From positions 1 to 14,076 of the forward strand of contig JAFDTG010000035.1 of NCBI GenBank assembly GCA_019594235.1: 14,076 nucleotides of DNA, given 5' to 3'. Positions within the stretch are counted from its first letter, which is position 1; every line of letters starts with the position of its first letter. The notes below the pieces were generated by a model, which was given only the letters and a program-made list of their open reading frames with translations, did not search any database and was not told where the DNA came from. Origin of the DNA: Candidatus Saliniplasma halalkaliphilum (GTDB taxonomy: Archaea > Thermoplasmatota > Thermoplasmata > Halarchaeoplasmatales > Halarchaeoplasmataceae). The translations under genes and the position numbers were made by a program. Shown here piece after piece: positions 1 to 5,044 of this stretch.

Positions 1-120
1 AGAAAGAACGATCTCTTTTTCTTTATAATCAAGTACCATTCCTCCTCCCTGGAATCTCTTCTCATCATATTTTTTAGCGACCTTTTTTCTCTGGTACCAC
101 TTCGTGCTTTTGTTATGCAT
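1..120 (-). CDS. SAM-dependent methyltransferase, N-terminal part only
   Basis: Partial gene on the minus strand: the start codon is the ATG complementary to 120-118, and the frame stays open for 40 codons to the left edge of the window. The visible peptide contains WYQRKKVAKKYDEKRF followed by QGGG. This 'AKKYDEKRF..GGG' pattern is the usual N-terminal lead-in of class I (UbiE-like) SAM methyltransferases, just before the SAM-binding GxGxG motif, which lies outside the window. The substrate cannot be told. A TTAAAAAA element (minus strand, 151-144) lies 24-31 nt upstream of the ATG, as expected for an archaeal TATA box serving a leaderless mRNA. The gene is divergent from the kinase-like gene. 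Assignment rests on 40 residues, so the family is likely but not certain. Confidence 0.72.
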   Translation of the reverse strand, partial: MHNKSTKWYQRKKVAKKYDEKRFQGGGMVLDYKEKEIVLS

Positions 121-140
121 TCGAAAGGTATATTGCCAAC

Positions 141-157
141 CACTTTTTTAATACATT
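141..157. promoter_or_regulatory. AT-rich core of a divergent promoter
   Basis: The 48-bp gap between the minus-strand methyltransferase start (120) and the plus-strand kinase-like start (169) contains one AT-rich core, TTTTTTAATA at 144-153. Read on the minus strand it sits at the ideal TATA distance for a leaderless methyltransferase transcript. Read on the plus strand its centre is about 20 nt from the ATG at 169, slightly close. No Shine-Dalgarno sequence precedes either start. This suggests a compact, possibly shared bidirectional promoter; it is inferred from spacing only. Confidence 0.45.
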
Positions 158-168
158 CGGTAGACTCA

Positions 169-1011
169 ATGTCCGATAAAAAAGAAGATGAGGAGTTATA
201 CCTGAAACAATTGGCCAATCGAGTCGAAGAGAGTCAATTAGAGAGTACTTTTTTCAGAAAGGTAGAAGGTCAAAATCATACCCATTTTAGTAGTGTTATT
301 AAAGAAATCAAAGATGCTGAAGAGAACACCCATCTAGTTAAAATTAGACCACCTCTCTTTCTTTTGAGTGGAATATTGAGTAATATATCCCGTAAGTTAT
401 CCGGTATGGAAAATTTAAAGATCTTAGATAACAAAAGATGGCAGGAAAGAGAGGTTGAACAATTAAGAAGTCTTCATCCAGAGTTGTTTTCGGAAGAAAC
501 AGATTATGAGAACGCTTTTTTAGTCGAGAAAATACAAGGCGAAGTAGCTTTCGAAATCCTTAGTTCTGAAGAGTTCTCCAAGGACGAAAAAATAGACGTA
601 ATAAAGAAAATGATAAAAGGATTAAGAAATATCCATAACAAAGACCTTTATCATGGAGAACCAACCACCCAGAACTGTATATTAGGAGATGATGGGGATA
701 TATATTGGATAGACTTTGAGATCGAATATCATGAGGACCTTAGTGAAATGGAAAGAGAAGCTAAGGATCTAGAACAGCTTACTTTGTCGATATTAGGTGC
801 ATTCGAAGAGGAAGGTGATGTTGGAATCCTGGATTCTGATTTGGTTGAAATGATTTTTGAGATATATGGTGACCAAGATGTGATATCTACGTTTACTAAT
901 AATCCTAGTTTACCTTTGTTTGGTCCCCATCGTGTTTTTCAACTATCATTCGTTTCTTTAAAAAGATTTTATCAGGTTCAGATCAATCTAATCGATTATC
1001 TTAGGGAGTAA
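169..1011 (+). CDS. Bud32/RIO-like protein kinase-fold protein with HGE catalytic loop
   Basis: A 280-aa protein counted from ATG 169. That start is preferred over the in-frame ATG at 115 because 115-120 (ATGCAT) is also the start of the divergent methyltransferase. The C-terminal lobe of a small kinase fold is clear. The catalytic loop HGEPTTQNCIL (about residues 162-172) resembles the Bud32/RIO/lipopolysaccharide-kinase HGDxxxxN loop. WIDFE (about 181-185) corresponds to the metal-binding DFG aspartate, as in Bud32 'FIDFG'. The catalytic aspartate is replaced by glutamate, and I cannot identify a clear glycine-rich loop or an N-lobe lysine, so activity is uncertain. The N-terminus (about residues 1-75) is charged and of unknown role. 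The next gene starts 8 nt after the stop, so the two probably form an operon. It could be a pseudokinase, an aminoglycoside-phosphotransferase-like small-molecule kinase, or an active atypical kinase. Confidence 0.65.
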   Translation: MSDKKEDEELYLKQLANRVEESQLESTFFRKVEGQNHTHFSSVIKEIKDAEENTHLVKIRPPLFLLSGILSNISRKLSGMENLKILDNKRWQEREVEQLRSLHPELFSEETDYENAFLVEKIQGEVAFEILSSEEFSKDEKIDVIKKMIKGLRNIHNKDLYHGEPTTQNCILGDDGDIYWIDFEIEYHEDLSEMEREAKDLEQLTLSILGAFEEEGDVGILDSDLVEMIFEIYGDQDVISTFTNNPSLPLFGPHRVFQLSFVSLKRFYQVQINLIDYLRE

Positions 1012-1019
1012 CTTGGCAG

Positions 1020-1583
1020 ATGTTTGAATATATACAGATACCCGAAAGGGAAATAGTACGGGATGTATCGTATCTATTCCTCACGATATCACCAGCTCTT
1101 GCTGCAGCTTTTTTAATCATATTGCTTGGACCAAGCGTGTACCTACCAGTATCTGCTGTTCTATTGAACTATTATTTCGCTGTAGGTGTTGGCTGGGTGA
1201 CATCTCCACTAGTTGGTCTAGCAGCAGGTATGAAACCATGGCTTCTCGTGATTTTGCTGGTTTTTATCGCTGTTCAGAGTTCATTTTTCGTAACGGTGAA
1301 CTATGATTTACTGGAAAAAATACCTTTGTTAGGTAGATTGTTTTTAAGGACCAGAAAAAAAGCTGAAAGGGTTATTGATAAACATGAATTAGCTAAAGAC
1401 ATTAGTTACATAGGTATATTCTGGCTGATGTTCTTACCTGTATTTGGCACCGGCCCGATGGTTATGAGTTTAGTAGGTAGGATACTTGCCTTACAGTGGT
1501 GGAAGGTATGGTTAACGATCAGTTTATCTGCCGTAGTGAGGTATTCTCTAGTTGTCATCGTGGTTTACTACGGATTATTTTGA
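1020..1583 (+). CDS. Small multidrug export / DedA-like integral membrane protein
   Basis: A 187-aa, strongly hydrophobic protein with about five membrane segments (roughly residues 17-37, 42-65, 73-93, 128-150, 163-186). A basic loop, FLRTRKKAERVIDKHELAKD (108-127), separates the third and fourth helices. The motif LPVFGTGPMVMSLVGRIL (139-156) resembles the 'P.PGTG...GSLxGxxLGL' re-entrant motif of the Sm_multidrug_ex (PF06695)/DedA-like families. The transported substrate is unknown and the family name is historical. A GGGAG at 1004-1008, inside the end of the upstream gene, can serve as ribosome-binding site for ATG 1020, which implies co-transcription with the kinase-like gene. The last nine codons (VIVVYYGLF) recur downstream at 2719-2748 as an orphan gene tail, so this gene or a close copy once lay next to the Cys-rich gene at 2803. 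Confidence 0.6.
   Translation: MFEYIQIPEREIVRDVSYLFLTISPALAAAFLIILLGPSVYLPVSAVLLNYYFAVGVGWVTSPLVGLAAGMKPWLLVILLVFIAVQSSFFVTVNYDLLEKIPLLGRLFLRTRKKAERVIDKHELAKDISYIGIFWLMFLPVFGTGPMVMSLVGRILALQWWKVWLTISLSAVVRYSLVVIVVYYGLF
1554..1581 (+). repeat. Direct repeat copy 1: 3' end of the membrane-protein gene
   Basis: These 28 bases are the last coding stretch of the membrane gene and encode VIVVYYGLF. They recur at 2719-2746 with three mismatches, all at third codon positions. Just downstream of each copy lies a start of the Cys-rich gene (1596 and 2803), so the repeat is part of a longer duplicated gene junction. Confidence 0.85.
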
Positions 1584-1595
1584 GATCGTCGATCC

Positions 1596-1739
1596 ATGGT
1601 AGAAAATATAACTCCCTGTAATCAGAAAATCAGTGACTTTGGTCAATAGATAAAATACATCGATGTTGATCTAAACTTTTTAAAAGAACACATATTGCAA
1701 TACTTTGATAGCTCGTCTTCAACAAATACACATCGCTGA
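1596..1739 (+). pseudogene. Decayed, internally deleted copy of the Cys-rich gene at 2803
   Basis: From ATG 1596 the reading is M-V-E-N-I-T-P-C-N-Q-K-I-S-D-F-G-Q and then an in-frame TAG at 1647-1649. The intact gene at 2803 reads M-T-E-T-I-T-P-C-N-Y-S-I-S-D-V-G-G, so 11 of 17 residues match. After the TAG the same frame gives IKYIDVDLNFLKEH. This matches the intact protein's FIDCE (residues 22-26) joined to LNFLKD (69-74), which implies loss of roughly 40 codons. Weak similarity (SSS region) continues to a TGA at 1737-1739. The frame-consistent matches on both sides of the stop support a relic by duplication followed by decay. The alignment was done by eye. Confidence 0.72.
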
Positions 1740-1874
1740 AAATTCTTTTACTGACGTAAATAGGGAAGATGCAATATAGGTTGCAAAGATCTTGATAAAA
1801 TATAGTATGTTTTCAATTAATCGGTTATTTGTTAAACTCAAAGTTTTTTATCTAGGGTGTTCATTTAAGATATC
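1740..1874. other. AT-rich non-coding stretch upstream of the nitroreductase
   Basis: No supported gene. The stretch is very AT-rich and holds the nitroreductase promoter near its right end. I looked for further Cys-rich or membrane-gene remnants and saw none convincing. Confidence 0.5.
1844..1851 (+). promoter_or_regulatory. TATA box of the nitroreductase gene (leaderless start)
   Basis: TTTTTTAT lies exactly 24-31 nt before ATG 1875, the archaeal TATA distance for transcription starting at the A of the start codon. No Shine-Dalgarno sequence precedes the ATG, so a leaderless transcript is likely. Confidence 0.5.
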
Positions 1875-2603
1875 ATGAACCGAGATTTCCTCAAAGATAC
1901 CGTACGAAAGAAAACAGACTTTTCCAAAACAGATCAGAATAAAGATGTCCCACCACCTCCAGTGCAAAAGCCGGTACCCGAAGATGCCACATTGATCGAA
2001 CTTCCAGAGGTTGATAGTTTGACCATAGATACATCACTGGTTACAGCGATATCAAATCGAAAATCCAGGCGATCTTTCTCAGACCAGTCTATTTCATTAG
2101 ATGAACTCTCGTTTCTGTTGTGGAGTACACAAGGAGTAAGACAAAAATTAGGTCCTGGACATGCGTACCGTGTGGTACCTTCAGCCGGATGCCGTCATGC
2201 TCTGGAAACATACATAGCCGCTATCAAGATAAAAGATTTGAAGAAAGCTATCTACAGATACTTACCTCTAGAACACAAGCTAGTAAAGGTGGCGGAGCAT
2301 GAGAACCTTGAGGAAAAGCTCACTAAGGGAGCTCTGAATCAACCCTTCGTAGGTAACTGTGCTGTCACTTTCATTTGGACAACCATACCTTACAGGATGG
2401 AATGGCGCTATGGAGATGCATCCTACAAAGTTATAGCCCTTGATGCAGGTCATGTTTGTCAGAATCTTTACCTGGCATGCGAGGCTATAGGATGTGGAAC
2501 CTGTGCCGTGGCTGCATACGATCAGGAATTGATAGATAAGCTGCTCGGTGTTGACGGGGATGATGAATTTACGGTATATATGTCACCGGTTGGAAAGGTA
2601 TAA
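1875..2603 (+). CDS. SagB-type nitroreductase-family oxidoreductase
   Basis: A 242-aa flavin (FMN) oxidoreductase of the nitroreductase fold, SagB/ThcOx subgroup. The core opens with NRKSRRSFSDQSISLDELSF (61-80), where the RxxR arginines normally contact the FMN phosphate. It continues with LLWSTQGVRQ (81-90), YRVVPSAGCRHALETY (98-113; PSAG also lines the flavin site), and the C-terminal helix DAGHVCQNLYLACEAIGCGT (190-209). Residues 1-45 form a polar, proline-rich lead (PPPPVQKPVPE) that looks like a flexible linker rather than a signal peptide. SagB enzymes classically oxidise azolines made by YcaO cyclodehydratases, but no YcaO or precursor peptide is in view. In archaea, stand-alone SagB-like proteins are common and of unknown substrate. 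The gene is flanked by the two copies of a duplicated junction. Confidence 0.82.
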   Translation: MNRDFLKDTVRKKTDFSKTDQNKDVPPPPVQKPVPEDATLIELPEVDSLTIDTSLVTAISNRKSRRSFSDQSISLDELSFLLWSTQGVRQKLGPGHAYRVVPSAGCRHALETYIAAIKIKDLKKAIYRYLPLEHKLVKVAEHENLEEKLTKGALNQPFVGNCAVTFIWTTIPYRMEWRYGDASYKVIALDAGHVCQNLYLACEAIGCGTCAVAAYDQELIDKLLGVDGDDEFTVYMSPVGKV

Positions 2604-2718
2604 GTTTACTAGCCATTTGATTCCGTTCTTTGAATGATTACCTAGAGTTTCTTTGAGATTAGGAGAGTCATTCCAAGTTATAGGTAAAGTGGGAATGGAG
2701 AGTTTTGGAGCAAATGAC
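2604..2718. other. Non-coding gap after the nitroreductase
   Basis: Short stretch with stops in all forward frames and no recognisable domain. The membrane-gene remnant begins at its right end. I could not extend the similarity to the membrane gene further left. Confidence 0.45.
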
Positions 2719-2748
2719 GTTATTGTTGTTTACTACGGATTATTTTAA
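2719..2748 (+). pseudogene. Orphan 3' tail of a membrane-protein gene (direct repeat copy 2)
   Basis: Encodes VIVVYYGLF followed by a TAA stop, identical in peptide to the last nine residues of the membrane protein ending at 1583 (there with TGA). Over 28 bases there are three differences, all synonymous (GTC/GTT, ATC/ATT, GTG/GTT). Upstream of 2719 no similarity to the rest of that gene is visible, so only the end of a paralogue survives. The synonymous pattern suggests the two copies diverged under protein-level selection before this one was truncated. Confidence 0.72.
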
Positions 2749-2767
2749 TCTGGTGTCAATGGTAATA

Positions 2768-2775
2768 TTTTTAAA
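2768..2775 (+). promoter_or_regulatory. TATA box of the type IV pilus-like operon
   Basis: TTTTTAAA at 2768-2775 predicts transcription starting near 2799, a few bases before ATG 2803, giving a nearly leaderless mRNA. No Shine-Dalgarno sequence is present before 2803. Confidence 0.42.
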
Positions 2776-2802
2776 GGGTACTGTTTTGGGGTAGTCGAAC
2801 TC

Positions 2803-3318
2803 ATGACTGAAACTATAACTCCTTGTAATTACAGCATCAGTGACGTAGGTGGAAACAGGAAGCTCTTTATCGATTGTGAAGAATGTGCAGATGATTTTTC
2901 GATCGATAAATGTCTCCCAGGGATAATATTGGCTTTGGAGGAAAACTACAATATAGATTCGATAGTGCTATCTGATTTCATAGAGATACAATATTCCGAT
3001 GAAAATTTAAATTTTTTAAAAGACTTGAAGTATATATCAGAAGAGCTTGACAGATTATCATCTAGAAGACCTGATAGAGATGGTTGTGAAGACTGTGAGA
3101 TAGAACCAAGGACGATGTATCCATCACTGAAAGAGGGTTTACTTACTGAGCATGAAGATTTCTATCAACGTCTCTTCGATTATACGTTGAAGGTTATGAA
3201 GATCGAAGGGTGTAAAGGTTGTCGAAAATCAGCTAAGGAAGAGTTGACTGTTTTGGGAGAAAAAGTTCTGGAATTTCGGTCTAAAGTACTTTTGAAAGCT
3301 TATGGAGTGTTGAGGTGA
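2803..3318 (+). CDS. Cys-rich accessory protein of the archaeal GspE-type secretion/pilus ATPase
   Basis: A 171-aa protein with eight cysteines: C8, CEEC (25-28), C37, CEDC (95-98) and CKGC (137-140). The spaced CxxC pairs suggest one or two zinc sites or an Fe-S site. The motif KCLPGIILAL (36-45), the stretch IVLSDFIEIQY (54-64), and the helical LKDLKYISEELDRLSSRRPD (72-91) resemble what I recall of the Cys-rich region preceding type II/IV secretion ATPases in methanogenic and other euryarchaea. That comparison is from memory. The C-terminal third is helical. No membrane segment or signal peptide is visible, so it should be cytoplasmic. It lies immediately upstream of the ATPase in the +1 frame relative to it, so it may be the ATPase's N-terminal module encoded separately. 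A broken copy lies at 1596-1739. Confidence 0.6.
   Translation: MTETITPCNYSISDVGGNRKLFIDCEECADDFSIDKCLPGIILALEENYNIDSIVLSDFIEIQYSDENLNFLKDLKYISEELDRLSSRRPDRDGCEDCEIEPRTMYPSLKEGLLTEHEDFYQRLFDYTLKVMKIEGCKGCRKSAKEELTVLGEKVLEFRSKVLLKAYGVLR
3312..3318 (+). promoter_or_regulatory. Shine-Dalgarno-like GAGGTGA upstream of the ATPase
   Basis: GAGGTGA overlaps the stop of the Cys-rich gene. It is too far (22 nt) from the only standard in-frame start, TTG 3341, but lies 4 nt before an in-frame ATC at 3323. This decides nothing by itself but makes the ATPase start questionable. Confidence 0.4.
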
Positions 3319-3340
3319 AACCATCGATTACGCTGATTTA

Positions 3341-5044
3341 TTGAAAGAACTCCGTGATATAGAGGGAAAGAAAATCCAAGAGGGATTGGAAAAGGTCTTA
3401 GGTAGTGAACAGGATGTTAGGCCTGGTTTCTCTTATACATGGGTAAGAGAACGAGTTCCTAAGATGTCTAAAAAGAAGATAGAATACCAAATAGAGGGGA
3501 CAACTGTTCAACTTTATCGATTGTTAGAAGAAACAGAAGACCTTTACTATGTTTCCCCCTCTGAATATAATATAGATATCGGAACAGCAGAACTCGTTTT
3601 ATCAGTGAAGGATTCATTGGCAGAGCAGTACCCCAGGGATATAGATTTAAGCAGACCGGAACAAGTAAAGAAGTATATAACTAATCACGGAAAAACGCTT
3701 TTGGAAAGAACTGCTAAAAAATTAGATATTTCTTTAGGAAAAAGTAGAGAAGACGAAATGGAAAAAATCGATTTTCTTTCTTATATTTTAGCCAAATATA
3801 CTGCTGGTTTTGGAATCATCGAAACTCTATTGAAGGATCCAAATGTCGAGGATATCTACGTCGATGCACCTTCAGATAATAACAACATCTACGTGGAAAT
3901 AGGAGGAGTAAACGGGATTAGAGAAAAATGCAGGACCAACATTTTCTTGTCCCATAAAGATATGGAAAGTATTCTTTCTAGGTTCCGTTCTGAAAGTGGG
4001 AAACCATTCTCGGAAGCATTCCCGGTCTTGGAAACGGAGTTAGAAGAATATGGAACTCGTGTTACTGCGATAGGTAGTCCGTTGAGTCCGGACGGGATGG
4101 CTTTCGCCTTGAGAAGGAGGGATACCAAGCCGTGGACACTTCCAAAATTGATCAAAGTAGGAAGTTTAACGCCTACAGCTGCAGGATTACTTTCCTTTTT
4201 GATAGACGGGAGAAGTACTATTTTAGTTGCCGGGAGTAGAGGTGCCGGTAAGACCACTTTATTAGGTGCTTTGATGCTGGAATTCCCTAAAAGCCAGAGG
4301 ATACTTACTATAGAGGACACCCGAGAACTACCGAGTAGAGAGATGCAGGAATTAGATTACAACATCCAAAGTATGCTGGTTGATTCTTCCCTAGAAGAGG
4401 GTGGGATGAACGCTGATCAAGCACTAAGAGTTTCGTTGAGGTTGGGAGAGTCTTCGCTGGTGCTGGGTGAAGTGAGGGGACAGGAAGCGAGAACTCTTTA
4501 CGAAGCTATGAGAGCAGGGACTGCCGGAAGTGCGGTTATGGGGACCATACACGGCAATTCACCCCACGCTGTCTATGAAAGGGTCGTTCACGATATGGGT
4601 ATATCAAAGGAGAGTTTTAGTGCTACAGACGTGATAGTGATAGCAGGGATCGTTAGACCAGGTGGTATGCAGAAAAGGAAGAGAACCGTTACTCATATTT
4701 CAGAATATGATCAAGAAGAATTCGACGATCTGATGAATTATCGAGAAGGATTAGAACCTACGGATTATCTAAAGAGGAACTCAGAGAAGATAGGGGGCAT
4801 TGCAAGGGATTGGGACCTTAGTTATGAAAGGGCTGTTGCAAATATAGAATTGAGGGCATATATCAGAGAGAAGATGGTAGAAGCTTCTGAAGAAAAGGGT
4901 GATACACTATTATCTCCAGCTTGGGTGGCTAGAGTTAATGATAAGTTCTGGAATCTTATCGAAAAACATCATGGAAGCGGGAGTTACGAAGATGTGAAAA
5001 AAGATTGGACACGATGGTACGAAGAGAGAGTTCGATATGAGTAG
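3341..5044 (+). CDS. Archaeal type II/IV secretion (GspE/TadA/PilB-like) assembly ATPase
   Basis: A 567-aa hexameric secretion ATPase that would power pilus or secretion-filament assembly with the membrane platform encoded next. An N-terminal domain carries the typical YYVSPSEYNIDI (69-80) and KDPNVEDIYVDAP (165-177) motifs. The catalytic core has Walker A GSRGAGKTT (298-306), Asp box ILTIEDTREL (321-330), Walker B SSLVLGEVRG (371-380, with E377 catalytic) and His box GTIHGNSP (401-408). All catalytic motifs are intact. The C-terminal tail (about 450-567) is charged and helical. In-frame upstream sequence is open only from 3314, and TTG 3341 is the only standard start; GAGGTGA at 3312-3318 points to a start nearer 3323, where the codon is ATC. 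The 3' end overlaps the platform gene by 8 nt, indicating translational coupling. Whether the filament is a pilus, an adhesin or a secretion pseudopilus is unknown. Confidence 0.9.
   Translation: MKELRDIEGKKIQEGLEKVLGSEQDVRPGFSYTWVRERVPKMSKKKIEYQIEGTTVQLYRLLEETEDLYYVSPSEYNIDIGTAELVLSVKDSLAEQYPRDIDLSRPEQVKKYITNHGKTLLERTAKKLDISLGKSREDEMEKIDFLSYILAKYTAGFGIIETLLKDPNVEDIYVDAPSDNNNIYVEIGGVNGIREKCRTNIFLSHKDMESILSRFRSESGKPFSEAFPVLETELEEYGTRVTAIGSPLSPDGMAFALRRRDTKPWTLPKLIKVGSLTPTAAGLLSFLIDGRSTILVAGSRGAGKTTLLGALMLEFPKSQRILTIEDTRELPSREMQELDYNIQSMLVDSSLEEGGMNADQALRVSLRLGESSLVLGEVRGQEARTLYEAMRAGTAGSAVMGTIHGNSPHAVYERVVHDMGISKESFSATDVIVIAGIVRPGGMQKRKRTVTHISEYDQEEFDDLMNYREGLEPTDYLKRNSEKIGGIARDWDLSYERAVANIELRAYIREKMVEASEEKGDTLLSPAWVARVNDKFWNLIEKHHGSGSYEDVKKDWTRWYEERVRYE

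Noticed and set aside
115..168. ATG 115 as the true start of the kinase-like protein
   Set aside because: It overlaps the start codon of the divergent methyltransferase and leaves no room for a promoter; ATG 169 is more consistent.
2120..2302. 60-codon plus-strand frame inside the nitroreductase gene
   Set aside because: It is out of frame within conserved nitroreductase motifs and has no promoter or ribosome-binding site of its own.
1554..2746. Possibility that the flanking repeats are ends of an insertion sequence or integron-like unit carrying the nitroreductase
   Set aside because: The repeats are direct, coding and gene-specific, with no transposase, terminal inverted repeat or integrase; duplication of neighbouring genes explains them better.
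3889..4320. 143-codon open frame on the minus strand inside the ATPase gene
   Set aside because: It lies opposite the Walker A and flanking core motifs of a clearly real gene and its translation resembles no domain; it is a shadow frame.
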